A DNA stretch of 64,000 nt from NCBI RefSeq assembly GCF_015240255.1, contig NZ_CP061205.1, forward strand, positions 2,377,501 to 2,441,500, read 5' to 3'. A model generated the notes under the pieces. It did no database searches and had not been told where the DNA came from. It saw nothing but the letters and a program-made list of their open reading frames with translations. Source of the DNA: Kordiimonas pumila (GTDB lineage: Bacteria; Pseudomonadota; Alphaproteobacteria; Sphingomonadales; Kordiimonadaceae). The number at the start of each line of letters is the position of its first letter. The first letter of the stretch is position 1. Positions 47,930 to 57,357 of the stretch are shown one piece after another. Both the position numbers and the translations under genes were made by a program.

Positions 47930-49327
47930 ATGGCTATTGAAATTACGATGCCTGCACTTTCCCCAACCATGGAAAAGGGCACACTGGCCAAGTGGCTTGT
48001 AAAAGAAGGCGATACAGTTGAGAGCGGCGATGTGCTGGCAGAAATTGAAACCGACAAGGCAACAATGGAAGTTGAAAGTATTGATGACGGTGTGGTTGCC
48101 AAAATTCTGGTTGCTGAAGGCAGTGAAGACGTGCCTGTCGGCGAACTGATTGCCATTCTGGCTGAGGAAGGCGAAGACGCATCTGCTGTTGATGCACCTA
48201 AAAAACAGACTAAAGCGGTTGAGCCTGCAAAAGAGCAACCAACTGAGGGTGATGATGAAGGTGAAGATGACGCAGCAGAAGGGCTAGCTGCCCCAAATGT
48301 AGCAGAAATTGCGCCAGACCCAACAATTCCAGAAGGTACTGAAATGGTATCACAAACGGTGCGGGAAGCACTGCGTGATGCGATGGCCGAGGAAATGCGC
48401 AAAGACACAAATGTTTTTGTTATGGGCGAGGAAGTTGCTGAATACCAAGGCGCCTATAAGGTAACGCAGGGCCTGCTAGATGAATTTGGACCAGAGCGTG
48501 TGATCGACACACCTATTACAGAACATGGGTTTGCAGGTCTTGGTGTTGGCGCGGCTTTCACAGGGCTAAAGCCGGTTATTGAATTCATGACCTTTAACTT
48601 TGCGATGCAGGCAATAGACCATATTATTAACTCTGCCGCAAAAACCCGCTACATGTCTGGTGGTTTGGTGGAGTGTCCTGTTGTATTTAGGGGGCCAAAC
48701 GGTGCTGCATCCCGTGTGGGGGCGCAGCATAGCCAAAACTACGCCGCATGGTATGCCCATGTACCGGGCCTTAAGGTGATAGCACCGTATGATGCCGCAG
48801 ACTGTAAAGGCTTGCTGAAGGCCGCAATTCAAGACCCGAACCCGGTTGTGTTCCTTGAGAACGAACTGATGTACGGCGAAAGCTTTGAGGTACCAAAACT
48901 GGATGATTACACCCTGCCAATTGGCAAGGCACGGGTTTACAAGGAAGGGAGTGATGTAACGCTTATTTCCTATTCCATTACAGTTGGTCAGGCGCTGAAA
49001 GCGGCAGAAGAGCTGGCAGAACAGGGTATTAGTGTTGAGGTTATTGACCTTCGGACAATTCGCCCGCTTGATATGGAAACCATTATTGAGAGTGTGAAGA
49101 AAACCAACCGCTGCGTTATTGCAGAAGAAGGTTGGCCGCAGTGTTCTATAGCAAGCGAAGTGTCTGCTCAGCTCATGGAAAAAGCATTTGATTGGCTCGA
49201 TGCACCGGTAACGCGCGTTAATAGTGTAGATGTACCGCTGCCATATGCCAACAACCTAGAGAAAGCCGCAGTGGTGAAAGCCAGCAATATTATAGAGGCC
49301 GTAAAAGCGGTTTGCTATCTGGATTAA
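47930..49327 (+). CDS. pdhB: pyruvate dehydrogenase E1 component subunit beta, with N-terminal lipoyl domain
   Basis: Beta subunit of the E1 heterotetramer. The 465-residue protein is longer than the usual 330 because of an N-terminal lipoyl domain (residues 1-80, lipoyl Lys43 in [10 protein letters not shown]) and an acidic Ala/Glu/Pro linker (about 85-130). The transketolase-like core follows ([14 protein letters not shown] onward). This fused form is typical of alphaproteobacteria. ATG 47930 follows AAGGGGA. Its lipoyl domain matches that of pdhC at 77 of 83 residues. Confidence 0.97.
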   Translation: MAIEITMPALSPTMEKGTLAKWLVKEGDTVESGDVLAEIETDKATMEVESIDDGVVAKILVAEGSEDVPVGELIAILAEEGEDASAVDAPKKQTKAVEPAKEQPTEGDDEGEDDAAEGLAAPNVAEIAPDPTIPEGTEMVSQTVREALRDAMAEEMRKDTNVFVMGEEVAEYQGAYKVTQGLLDEFGPERVIDTPITEHGFAGLGVGAAFTGLKPVIEFMTFNFAMQAIDHIINSAAKTRYMSGGLVECPVVFRGPNGAASRVGAQHSQNYAAWYAHVPGLKVIAPYDAADCKGLLKAAIQDPNPVVFLENELMYGESFEVPKLDDYTLPIGKARVYKEGSDVTLISYSITVGQALKAAEELAEQGISVEVIDLRTIRPLDMETIIESVKKTNRCVIAEEGWPQCSIASEVSAQLMEKAFDWLDAPVTRVNSVDVPLPYANNLEKAAVVKASNIIEAVKAVCYLD

Positions 49328-49393
49328 TGAGGAGAGATTTGCATCAGAAGCAGAAAGTGGCGCAGGATAATTAATCGCAAAGGCTTGAAAGCG

Positions 49394-49552
49394 ATGTACC
49401 AAAGCGCAAAAATTAAACTGGATTATCGTGACCCAAGTATGGGCACAAAAGGCTCGTCTGACAGTTTGGAAAATAGGGTCTGGCTAGGGGTAATCATTTT
49501 GTTTGGCTTTCTTGTTCTCTCTGCAATTCTTTCCGGGTGTGACCCAACTTGA
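49394..49552 (+). CDS. small membrane protein ORF between pdhB and pdhC
   Basis: An ATG at 49394, 10 bases after AAAGG, opens 52 codons ending TGA 49550-49552, 18 bases before pdhC. The peptide has a charged N-terminal half (MYQSAKIKLDYRDPSMGTKG), one membrane helix (about residues 32-47) and ends LSAILSGCDPT. LSGC resembles a lipobox but sits at the C-terminus, so lipidation is doubtful. I recognise no family. In-frame codons continue upstream to TGA 49328 without an ATG, giving a basic stretch. It could be a real PDH-operon small protein or chance. Confidence 0.5.
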   Translation: MYQSAKIKLDYRDPSMGTKGSSDSLENRVWLGVIILFGFLVLSAILSGCDPT

Positions 49553-49570
49553 AAATGATAGGGACAAATT

Positions 49571-50857
49571 ATGTCTATCGAAATTTTTATGCCAGCTCTC
49601 TCGCCCACTATGGAAAAGGGTACTCTTGCCAAATGGCTGGTGAAAGAGGGCGACACAGTTGAAAGCGGTGATGTGATCGCAGAAATTGAAACCGATAAGG
49701 CGACGATGGAAGTGGAAAGCATTGATGATGGTACTGTGGCCAAAATTCTGGTGGCGGAAGGCAGTGAAGATGTACCCGTTGGTGAAATAATAGCCATTCT
49801 TGCCGAAGAAGATGAAGACGTGGCTGAGATTCAAATGCCATCCGATAAAAAAGCAGACGAAACCAAGGAAAAGCCACAGGCTGCAGCACCAGAACCAGCA
49901 AAAGCTGAAAAAGCTAAGCCTGCTGAGAAAAAAGAGGCAGATCCTGAACCAGTACAAAAAACAGAAACTGGGGGCAGGGTAAAAGTTTCGCCTCTGGCAA
50001 AGCGTTTGGCGAAAGAGGCGGGGGTAGACCTTTCTACTGTTTCTGGCACGGGGCCACATGGTCGCATTGTGAAGAAAGATGTTGAAAGCGCGAAAGCAGC
50101 TCCGACAGTTACAAAAGCAGGAACTGCTACGGCTATTGCTGCAACAGAGTACGGCCCTGCGGCGGATACACCGTTCCGGGAAGAACGCCTCTCTGGTATG
50201 CGCAAGGTTATTGCAAAGCGCCTTACAGAATCAAAGCAAACTGTACCGCATTTTTACCTTACAATTGATGTCGAGCTTGATGATCTTCTTGCCGCACGCA
50301 AACAGCTTAATGAGCATTTGGAAGCAGACGGTGTGAAGCTGTCTGTGAATGATTTTGTTATCAAGGCGGTTGCTATGGCTCTGAAAAAGGTGCCCGCAGC
50401 CAACGTGCAGTACGCTGGTGATAAAATGTACTGGTATGAACGCGCTGATATTTCTGTCGCTGTCGCGATTGAGGGTGGCTTGGTTACGCCGGTTGTGCGC
50501 GGTGCGTGCACGAAAAGCCTTTCTGCCATTGCCACTGAAGTGAAAGAACTGGCGACAAAAGCTCGTGACGGTAAATTGATGCCAGAAGAATATGCTGGTG
50601 GTACATTCTCAATATCGAACTTGGGCATGTTTGGTATTAAGGAATTCTCTGCCGTTATTAACCCGCCGCAAGGTGCGATTTTAGCTGTAGGGGCTGGTGA
50701 ACAGCGCGCCGTTGTTAAGAACGGTGCGCTGGGTGTGGCAACGGTGATGAGCTGTACGCTTTCGTGTGATCACAGGGCTATTGACGGTGCAGTGGGTGCA
50801 GAATTTCTTGCAGCTTTCAAAGGTTTCCTTACCAACCCTATTACAATGATGGCTTAA
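49571..50857 (+). CDS. pdhC: pyruvate dehydrogenase E2, dihydrolipoamide acetyltransferase
   Basis: Core acetyltransferase of PDH. The 428-residue protein has one lipoyl domain (residues 1-80, Lys43), an Ala/Pro/Lys/Glu linker (85-130), a peripheral-subunit-binding domain (about 137-173; [19 protein letters not shown]), and the catalytic domain ending with [18 protein letters not shown], which holds the active-site His-x-x-x-Asp-Gly motif. ATG 49571 has GATAGGGA upstream. The cupin gene follows in 6 bases. Confidence 0.97.
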   Translation: MSIEIFMPALSPTMEKGTLAKWLVKEGDTVESGDVIAEIETDKATMEVESIDDGTVAKILVAEGSEDVPVGEIIAILAEEDEDVAEIQMPSDKKADETKEKPQAAAPEPAKAEKAKPAEKKEADPEPVQKTETGGRVKVSPLAKRLAKEAGVDLSTVSGTGPHGRIVKKDVESAKAAPTVTKAGTATAIAATEYGPAADTPFREERLSGMRKVIAKRLTESKQTVPHFYLTIDVELDDLLAARKQLNEHLEADGVKLSVNDFVIKAVAMALKKVPAANVQYAGDKMYWYERADISVAVAIEGGLVTPVVRGACTKSLSAIATEVKELATKARDGKLMPEEYAGGTFSISNLGMFGIKEFSAVINPPQGAILAVGAGEQRAVVKNGALGVATVMSCTLSCDHRAIDGAVGAEFLAAFKGFLTNPITMMA

Positions 50858-50863
50858 ATTAGT

Positions 50864-51223
50864 ATGGATTCTGTGAACCTAAAACAAAAATTGAGCCTTT
50901 TCAGCGAGCAATGGACACCGAAGATTATTGCTGATCTGGACGATAATATGGTGTGCCTTGCCAAGCTTGAAGGTGATTTTGTTTTTCATGCCCATGACAA
51001 TCAGGATGAAATGTTCCTGGTCGTTGAGGGCAGGCTCCGTATGGATTTTCGCGACAGGCAGGTTTGGCTTGAAAAAGGCGAAATGATTGTGGTGTCTAAA
51101 GGTGTGGAACATAAACCTTTTGCGCCGGAGGAGTGCTGTGTACTTCTGATAGAAAATAAAGGCACGGCCCACACAGGCGGTGTGGATGACCCGCGCAGAA
51201 AAGATAAACACGATCGGATTTGA
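50864..51223 (+). CDS. cupin domain protein within the PDH operon
   Basis: A 119-residue single-domain cupin. Motif 1 is FHAHDNQDEMFLVVEGRLRM (metal-type His-x-His and Glu) and motif 2 is GVEHKPFAPEECCVLLIE, so metal binding is plausible. Function is not known; the family includes small isomerases, dioxygenases and regulatory sensors. It lies 6 bases after pdhC and 4 bases before lpdA, so it is co-expressed with PDH. An unrelated ORF or gene occupies this slot in many relatives. Confidence 0.85.
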   Translation: MDSVNLKQKLSLFSEQWTPKIIADLDDNMVCLAKLEGDFVFHAHDNQDEMFLVVEGRLRMDFRDRQVWLEKGEMIVVSKGVEHKPFAPEECCVLLIENKGTAHTGGVDDPRRKDKHDRI

Positions 51224-51227
51224 TAAC

Positions 51228-52625
51228 ATGACACAAGCATATGATCTTGTTGTAATTGGTGGGGGCCCCGGTGGCTATGTGGCAGCAATTCGTGCAGCCC
51301 AGCTTGGGATGAATGTTGCGTGCGTTGAACGTGAAAACCTTGGTGGTATTTGCCTTAATTGGGGCTGTATTCCAACCAAGGCATTGCTCCGTTCTGCTGA
51401 GGTGTTTCACCTTGCTAAAAATGCCAAAGATTACGGCCTGAAAATAGATAAGGTTGAGTTTGATCTCGATGCCATCGTGAAACGAAGTCGCGGTGTGGCG
51501 GGCCAAATGAATAAAGGCATTGGTATGCTCTTTAAGAAAAATAAGGTCACTCATATTGAAGGCGAAGCTTCGCTTAAACCAAAAGGTAAGGTTGCTGTAA
51601 AAGATAAAGACGGCAAAGTGACGGAGCTTACCGCAAAAAATACTATTATTGCGACAGGGGCAAGGGCACGCGAGCTGCCACACCTGAAAGCTGACGGTAA
51701 GCTAGTGTGGACATACCGGCATGCCTTGCAGCCTGATGTAATGCCGAAACGCCTTTTGGTGATAGGGTCTGGTGCGATAGGGATTGAGTTTGCGAGCTTT
51801 TTTAACGAGCTTGGCTCTGAGGTAACGGTTGTCGAAATGATGGACCGTGTTCTGCCTGTGGAAGATGCTGATATTTCAAAGTTTGCGGAAAAGGCCTTTA
51901 AAAAGCAAGGTATGAACATCAAAACAAAAGCCTCGGTTACAGAGCTTAAAAAAGCAAAAGATACAGTAACCTGTGTTGTTGAAACTGGTGGTAAAAAAGA
52001 AGAAATTACCGTTGACCGGGTTATTATTGCGATTGGTATTGCGGGTAATATTGAGAACCTTGGGCTTGATGATATCGGCGTTAAAACAGACCGGGGCCAT
52101 ATTGTTGCAGATGAATGGGGCTTTACGGGTGTGGATGGTGTTTGGGCGATTGGCGATGTAACCGGTGCGCCGTGGCTTGCCCATAAGGCCTCACACGAAG
52201 GTGTTATTGTCGCTGAAAAAATTGCCGGTGAAAAAGGCCTTCATCCTATTAATAAGGGCAATATACCGGGCTGTACATACTGCCGGCCCCAAGTGGCCTC
52301 TGTTGGTATGACGGAAGCTAAGGCAAAAGAAGCTGGTTACGCTGTTAAAGTTGGTAACTTTCCGTTTGTAGGCAACGGTAAAGCTGTTGCGCTCGGGGAA
52401 GCTGAGGGCATGGTAAAAACCATATTTGATAGTAAAACGGGCGAACTTCTCGGTGCTCATATGATTGGCGCTGAGGTAACCGAACTTATACAGGGCTATG
52501 CTATTGGGCGCACGCTTGAAACAACAGAAGCAGAATTGATGCATACTGTGTTCCCGCACCCAACGCTTTCTGAAATGATGCATGAGAGCGTTCTTGCGGC
52601 TTATGGCAGGGCGTTGCATATCTAG
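51228..52625 (+). CDS. lpdA: dihydrolipoyl dehydrogenase (E3)
   Basis: FAD flavoenzyme that reoxidises dihydrolipoamide in PDH and related complexes. The 465-residue protein shows the FAD site VIGGGPGGYVAAIRAAQLG, redox-active cysteines C42 and C47 in GGICLNWGCIPTK, the NAD site LVIGSGAIGIEFASF and the C-terminal HPTLSEMMHE (active-site His-Glu). Start: ATG 51228, 4 bases after the cupin stop; a longer frame from 51180 overlaps the cupin gene. It completes the E1-E2-E3 set on one strand. Confidence 0.97.
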   Translation: MTQAYDLVVIGGGPGGYVAAIRAAQLGMNVACVERENLGGICLNWGCIPTKALLRSAEVFHLAKNAKDYGLKIDKVEFDLDAIVKRSRGVAGQMNKGIGMLFKKNKVTHIEGEASLKPKGKVAVKDKDGKVTELTAKNTIIATGARARELPHLKADGKLVWTYRHALQPDVMPKRLLVIGSGAIGIEFASFFNELGSEVTVVEMMDRVLPVEDADISKFAEKAFKKQGMNIKTKASVTELKKAKDTVTCVVETGGKKEEITVDRVIIAIGIAGNIENLGLDDIGVKTDRGHIVADEWGFTGVDGVWAIGDVTGAPWLAHKASHEGVIVAEKIAGEKGLHPINKGNIPGCTYCRPQVASVGMTEAKAKEAGYAVKVGNFPFVGNGKAVALGEAEGMVKTIFDSKTGELLGAHMIGAEVTELIQGYAIGRTLETTEAELMHTVFPHPTLSEMMHESVLAAYGRALHI

Positions 52626-52692
52626 GTGTAGCCACAGCAGTGTATTTGGGGTATCTAGGCGCCAATAATGTATGCCTAACTGGATAGCGAGA

Positions 52693-53610
52693 ATGACAAA
52701 ACCAGAAGAACCAAAACAGTTTCAACGCAAACCTTCATGGATACGGGTAAAAGCCCCTACCAGTAAGGAGTATGCGGAAACCCGCAAGCTAATGCGTGAT
52801 AAAAAACTGCATACGGTGTGCGAGGAGGCCGCTTGTCCAAATATCGGCGAATGTTGGTCCAAAAAGCATGCGACTGTTATGATTCTTGGTGATACTTGCA
52901 CCCGTGCATGTGCGTTTTGTAATATTAAAACGGGCCGCCCAATGGCAGTTGACCCAATGGAGCCACTGCACACAGCAGAAGCATGTGCCAGCATGGGGCT
53001 ATCTCATATTGTTATTACATCTGTTGACCGCGATGATTTGCCAGACGGCGGAGCGGACCAGTTTATCAAGGTTATTAAAGCCATTCGGGACATGAGCCCC
53101 AGTACAACCATTGAGATATTGACGCCTGATTTTAGAAATAAGCCGGGTTCTATTGAGAGAGTAGCTGAAGCTGCACCTGACGTGTTCAACCATAATTTAG
53201 AGACAGTACCGCGCCTTTACCCCAAAATTCGCCCGGGTGCTCGGTTTTACCACTCTTTAAGGCTGCTGGATACGGTGAAGCAGGTTAACCCTGCTATCTT
53301 CACAAAATCAGGCATTATGGTAGGGCTAGGTGAAGAGCGCCTTGAGGTTAGTCAGGTTATGGATGACATGCGCATGGCTGACATCGATTTTATGACAATT
53401 GGGCAGTATCTACAGCCTACACCGCGACACGCGCGGGTAGACCGTTTTGTGACACCTGATGAGTTTAAAGCGTATGAGCGTATGGCAAAAGGTAAAGGCT
53501 TCCTTCAGGTTTCAGCAACACCGCTTACACGCTCAAGTTATCATGCTGGTGATGATTTTATAAAACTTCGTGCGGCTCGGGAAGCAAAACTGGCTTCAGC
53601 GGCAGAGTAA
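52693..53610 (+). CDS. lipA: lipoyl synthase
   Basis: Radical SAM enzyme that inserts two sulfurs into octanoyl chains to make the lipoyl cofactor used by the adjacent PdhB/PdhC domains. The auxiliary cluster cysteines are in [13 protein letters not shown] (near residue 42) and the radical-SAM cluster is in [19 protein letters not shown] and the C-terminal arginine-serine RSSYHAGD also match. I chose ATG 52693 (305 residues); ATG 52672 gives seven more residues and is equally possible, as neither has a strong ribosome site. Confidence 0.97.
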   Translation: MTKPEEPKQFQRKPSWIRVKAPTSKEYAETRKLMRDKKLHTVCEEAACPNIGECWSKKHATVMILGDTCTRACAFCNIKTGRPMAVDPMEPLHTAEACASMGLSHIVITSVDRDDLPDGGADQFIKVIKAIRDMSPSTTIEILTPDFRNKPGSIERVAEAAPDVFNHNLETVPRLYPKIRPGARFYHSLRLLDTVKQVNPAIFTKSGIMVGLGEERLEVSQVMDDMRMADIDFMTIGQYLQPTPRHARVDRFVTPDEFKAYERMAKGKGFLQVSATPLTRSSYHAGDDFIKLRAAREAKLASAAE

Positions 53611-53629
53611 ATAGTCAGGCTGGTAACGA

Positions 53630-54064
53630 ATGCCAAAATTTTCAGAACAGAAAGTTTTGCCTTATTCACGCGAACAGGTTTTTGCGCTTGTATCCGATGT
53701 GCAAAAGTACCCTGAGTTTTTGCCGTGGTGTATAGGTGCGCGTGTCTATAATCGACAACCCGCATGTTTTGATGCTGATGTAATTATTGGCTTTAAAATG
53801 TTTCGGGAAAAATTCACGTCGCGTGTCAGCCTCATTCAAGATGAACGCGTGGATGTGGATTATATTAAGGGCCCCATGAAGCAGCTCTATAATCACTGGC
53901 ATTTCCAAAGTGTTGAGGGGGGATGTTTGGTTGAGTTTGAGGTTGATTTTGAATTCAATAGCAAGCTCTTGAATGACATGATAGGTGGGCTTTTTGGCAA
54001 GGCATGCGAAAAAATGGTAGCTGCTTTTGAAGGTCGCGCTCAAGTTTTATACGGAACAGATTAA
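53630..54064 (+). CDS. Coq10/RatA-type START domain protein
   Basis: A 144-residue SRPBCC-fold protein of the Coq10/RatA family. Coq10 binds ubiquinone and supports respiration, while the E. coli homologue RatA was described as a ribosome-association toxin. The pattern VLPYSREQVFALVSDVQKYPEFLPW (residues 10-34) and the C-terminal GLFGKACEKMVAAFEGRA are typical. Being next to lipA suits the alphaproteobacterial Coq10-like role. Its stop codon shares a TTAA with the convergent pncC stop. Confidence 0.88.
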   Translation: MPKFSEQKVLPYSREQVFALVSDVQKYPEFLPWCIGARVYNRQPACFDADVIIGFKMFREKFTSRVSLIQDERVDVDYIKGPMKQLYNHWHFQSVEGGCLVEFEVDFEFNSKLLNDMIGGLFGKACEKMVAAFEGRAQVLYGTD

Positions 54065-54558
54065 GACGCGATCATTTCCAGCATGATTGATAAAGCATAT
54101 ATAATGCTTAGGCGCCGTACTTCATTTCTATCAGCATTCTCAAAGCTCTTTTTAAAGCACTGGGGCGCATCACCCATAAAACAAAGCCCAAAGTAAACGG
54201 TGCCAACGGGTTTTTCTTCGCTGCCACCAGTGGGGCCGGCAATGCCTGTAATAGAGACGGCAATATCCGCCATAGAATTGACAAGGGCGCCGTACGCCAT
54301 TTCTTTGGCAACGGCCTCAGAAACCGCACCGTATTTTTCAAGAGAATTGGTGCTTACATCCAGCATCTGGTGTTTTGCTTCATTTGTATAGGTAACAAAA
54401 CCTCTGTCAAATACATCGGATGAGCCAGATATGCTTGTTAGGGCGCTTGAAACCAAGCCGCCTGTGCATGATTCTGCCGTCACGATCTGCAAGGATCGTT
54501 GCCGCGCCGCCTCAAGAAGGCTTGTTGCTAGCGTGATTATGTCTTTATCAAAATCCAT
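54061..54558 (-). CDS. pncC: nicotinamide-nucleotide amidohydrolase (CinA C-terminal family)
   Basis: Deamidates nicotinamide mononucleotide to nicotinate mononucleotide in NAD recycling. The 165-residue protein is a stand-alone CinA C-terminal domain with IVTAESCTGGLVSSALTSISGSS (catalytic Ser-region), FDRGFVTYTNEAK and the phosphate site GIAGPTGGSEEKPVGTVYFG. It has no N-terminal MoaB-like domain. Convergent with the Coq10/RatA gene over 4 bases. Confidence 0.92.
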   Translation of the reverse strand: MDFDKDIITLATSLLEAARQRSLQIVTAESCTGGLVSSALTSISGSSDVFDRGFVTYTNEAKHQMLDVSTNSLEKYGAVSEAVAKEMAYGALVNSMADIAVSITGIAGPTGGSEEKPVGTVYFGLCFMGDAPQCFKKSFENADRNEVRRLSIIYALSIMLEMIAS

Positions 54559-54600
54559 GCACTAAGTGTATGGGGCAGCTATCATCTTATGCAAGGTAAA

Positions 54601-55104
54601 TTAGAATAATAAAACGTGCCCAGCTAAGATAACGACTGCTGCAAACAGGCCTGCGACAAGATCATCGACCATCACCCCACAACCACCAGTGACCTTGCGG
54701 TCGATCAGCCCAATAGGCCAAGGTTTCCAAATATCAAATAGTCGGAACAGTAAGAAAGCCACCATATAATCATACAGCATAGGGGTGAAAAAATAAAACG
54801 GTAGCAAGGCTATCCACTGACCTGCGACCTCATCGATCACAATTTCTGGGGCATCATGGATGCCAGACACCTTTTCAATATGGTCAATGGCAAAAGCTGA
54901 AAGAACTGTAATGGCAACAATCAAGCTGGATAACAGGGTAAATGAAATACCAGTGTTGATAAGATAGTATCCTGCTATCACCGCAACTAGCGAGCCCCAT
55001 GTTCCAGGCGCGGGCTTTAATAACCCTGCACCAAAAACGGTTGCCCACCAAAAGCTTATATGCCGGTATCGTTCGTTCCAGTCAGAAATAGGCCTTTTAC
55101 TCAT
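54601..55104 (-). CDS. pgpA: phosphatidylglycerophosphatase A
   Basis: Dephosphorylates phosphatidylglycerophosphate to phosphatidylglycerol. The 167-residue membrane protein has the conserved GAGLLKPAPGTWGSLVAV (about residues 20-37), DAPEIVIDEVAGQWIALL, FRLFDIWKPWPI and GVMVDDLVAGLFAA (metal-binding aspartates). Start: ATG 55102-55104, overlapping the ispDF stop by 8 bases on the minus strand. Longer frame to 55152 lies in ispDF and is unlikely. Confidence 0.95.
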   Translation of the reverse strand: MSKRPISDWNERYRHISFWWATVFGAGLLKPAPGTWGSLVAVIAGYYLINTGISFTLLSSLIVAITVLSAFAIDHIEKVSGIHDAPEIVIDEVAGQWIALLPFYFFTPMLYDYMVAFLLFRLFDIWKPWPIGLIDRKVTGGCGVMVDDLVAGLFAAVVILAGHVLLF

Positions 55105-56260
55105 AGGGCACCCCAAAAGGCAGGCGAATTGTGGCGGTTGCTTCTGCAGCAATACCTTCTTTGCGGCCTGTAAAGCCCAGTTTTTCTGTTGTGGTAGCCT
55201 GCACGCTTACACGGTCTATAGATATGCTTAAAATGCCAGCTATTGCTTGTCGCATCGCTTGAACATGAGGGCCAATTTTAGGCTGCTCACAGATTAATAA
55301 AACCGTTATATGGCTTACAATACCTTGCTTTTTTGCAACCAGCTGTGCGGCATGAGCTAAAAACACATGGCTTTCAACCCCGCGCCATTTTTCATCTGAG
55401 GGTGGGAAGTGTGTGCCAATATCACCTGCTGCAATGGCAGAAAGAATGGCATCTGTTAAAGCGTGTAACCCAACATCTGCATCAGAGTGTCCTTTTAGCT
55501 TTTTAGTGAAAGGAACATCAACACCGCAGAGGGTAACGTGATCCCCGGTTTCAAACGCATGAACATCAAAACCGTGCCCAACACGAATATCACTACAGGC
55601 TAGCATCATCTGTGCTTCAGCTTTGGCAAAGTCTGCCGGATGGGTCACTTTGAAATTTCCTTCATCGCCTGCACAGATATGAATTGTGCCACCAGCATAC
55701 TCAAAAACGGCAGCATCGTCTGTAAAATCATTATGTGGTGCTGTTTCATGGGCTGAAAGTAGCTTGCTATAGTTAAATGCTTGGGGTGTTTGCACAGCAT
55801 AAAGACCTGCTCGGTCAATTGTGTCTGTGATCATACCGTTAGTGGCTCGTTTTAGTGTGTCTGTTATAGCCAGAGCAGGGATAACCGCATCAGCGCCCTT
55901 TTGAAGATCGCTTTCGATATTTACGATAAGTACGCTTGAAACAAAGGGCCTAGCTGCATCGTGAACAAATACAAATTCGGGGGCCTCAGCTTTTAGGGCA
56001 GTTAAACCCGCATAGACACTTTCTTGTCTGGTTGCACCGCCAGTAACAGTTATAATGTTCTTAGCTCCTGCGAGTGCCTTTGTTGCAAGGTCGTGATCAT
56101 CTTCATTAATCACAACTACGAATAAAGCATCTGGGTTCGCTTGGCGTAAGGCTTTGACTGTATGGGTTAAAAGCATTTTTCCTGCAATTAGGCAGTATTG
56201 TTTTGGCACAACTGTGCCAGCACGCTGTCCTTTGCCTGCAGCAACAATAATATAGGCCAT
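55097..56260 (-). CDS. ispDF: bifunctional IspD/IspF (MEP pathway)
   Basis: Fused 2-C-methyl-D-erythritol 4-phosphate cytidylyltransferase (IspD, about residues 1-220) and 2-C-methyl-D-erythritol 2,4-cyclodiphosphate synthase (IspF, about 225-387). IspD signatures: IIVAAGKGQRAGTVVPKQY and VFVHDAARPFV. IspF signatures: RVGHGFDVHAFETGD and LKGHSDADVGLHALTDAIL. I use the second start (ATG 56258-56260, 387 residues) because the family begins there; a start at 56317 adds 19 residues and no ribosome site favours either. Such fusions are common in alphaproteobacteria. Confidence 0.95.
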   Translation of the reverse strand: MAYIIVAAGKGQRAGTVVPKQYCLIAGKMLLTHTVKALRQANPDALFVVVINEDDHDLATKALAGAKNIITVTGGATRQESVYAGLTALKAEAPEFVFVHDAARPFVSSVLIVNIESDLQKGADAVIPALAITDTLKRATNGMITDTIDRAGLYAVQTPQAFNYSKLLSAHETAPHNDFTDDAAVFEYAGGTIHICAGDEGNFKVTHPADFAKAEAQMMLACSDIRVGHGFDVHAFETGDHVTLCGVDVPFTKKLKGHSDADVGLHALTDAILSAIAAGDIGTHFPPSDEKWRGVESHVFLAHAAQLVAKKQGIVSHITVLLICEQPKIGPHVQAMRQAIAGILSISIDRVSVQATTTEKLGFTGRKEGIAAEATATIRLPFGVPYE

Positions 56261-56365
56261 ATTTGTTCGTTTCTCATGTGAAAACAGGGTCTGGCTTTTT
56301 TGTTTCTTATCTGGCATAAGCAGTGCCTAATTATTAAGCAGTTTAATGTTTGTTGGATATTCAGT

Positions 56366-57352
56366 ATGGCTCTTAGCATTGGTCCAGTAGAAATCAAAGA
56401 CCCAGTATTGCTCGCGCCCATGTGTGGTGTAACAGATATGCCGTTTCGGCGTCTTGTAAAAAGTTATGGGGCAGGGCTTGTTGTATCAGAAATGATAGCA
56501 TCAGAAGCTATGATACGAGCGTCGCGTAAATGTCGAAAAATGTCGACAAATTGCGCAGAAGAGTTTCCGATGTCCGTGCAACTGGCTGGGTGCGAAGGCG
56601 CTAAAATGGCTGAGGCGGCCAAACTGAATGAAGATAGGGGGGCGGCCATCATTGATATCAATATGGGCTGTCCGGTTAAAAAGGTGGTGAATGGCCATGC
56701 GGGCTCTAGTCTAATGCGGGATCTTGATACGGCAGGCGAACTTATCCATGCGACAGTTAATGCTGTTGCGCTGCCTGTTACGCTTAAAATGCGGCTGGGG
56801 TGGGATGATGACAGCATTAACGCGCCTGAGCTTGCTAAAATTGCTGAGCAGGCTGGCGTGAAAATGATTGTTGTACACGGCCGTACGCGCTGCCAAATGT
56901 ACAGGGGCCATGCAGACTGGAAAAAAGTTGGCTGGGTTAAGGACGCTGTAAAGGTGCCGGTTATTGTAAACGGTGATATTAACACTTTAGATGATGTGGA
57001 GCAGGCACTCGCTGATTCTGGTGCTGACGGTGTTATGATTGGTCGCGGTACATATGGCAAACCTTGGTTTCTAGCACAGGTTATTGAATATTTGCGTTCT
57101 GGCAATCACTTACCTGAACCAGAACTAGCTGACCAATTGGGCGTTGTTTTGGGCCACTACGACGAGATGTTGCACCATCACGGTGTTGAGACGGGTATAA
57201 AAATGGCACGGAAGCATATGGGCTGGTATACAAAAGGCCTGCATGGTTCTGCCGAGTTTAGAAATTATGTTAACCGTTTAGAAAATCCTGCTGAGGTTAA
57301 AGAGGCTTTGAAAGAGTTTTATCTGCCACTTTGTGACCAAATGGCAGCTTAG
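56366..57352 (+). CDS. dusB: tRNA-dihydrouridine synthase B
   Basis: FMN-dependent enzyme reducing uridines in tRNA D-loops. The 328-residue protein contains [17 protein letters not shown], the catalytic Cys context [38 protein letters not shown] and [17 protein letters not shown] 56366 follows TTGGAT; an upstream frame from 56300 overlaps the divergent ispDF start region. It heads the common dusB-ntrB-ntrC-ntrY-ntrX-trkA block. Confidence 0.95.
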   Translation: MALSIGPVEIKDPVLLAPMCGVTDMPFRRLVKSYGAGLVVSEMIASEAMIRASRKCRKMSTNCAEEFPMSVQLAGCEGAKMAEAAKLNEDRGAAIIDINMGCPVKKVVNGHAGSSLMRDLDTAGELIHATVNAVALPVTLKMRLGWDDDSINAPELAKIAEQAGVKMIVVHGRTRCQMYRGHADWKKVGWVKDAVKVPVIVNGDINTLDDVEQALADSGADGVMIGRGTYGKPWFLAQVIEYLRSGNHLPEPELADQLGVVLGHYDEMLHHHGVETGIKMARKHMGWYTKGLHGSAEFRNYVNRLENPAEVKEALKEFYLPLCDQMAA

Positions 57353-57357
57353 CGCCA

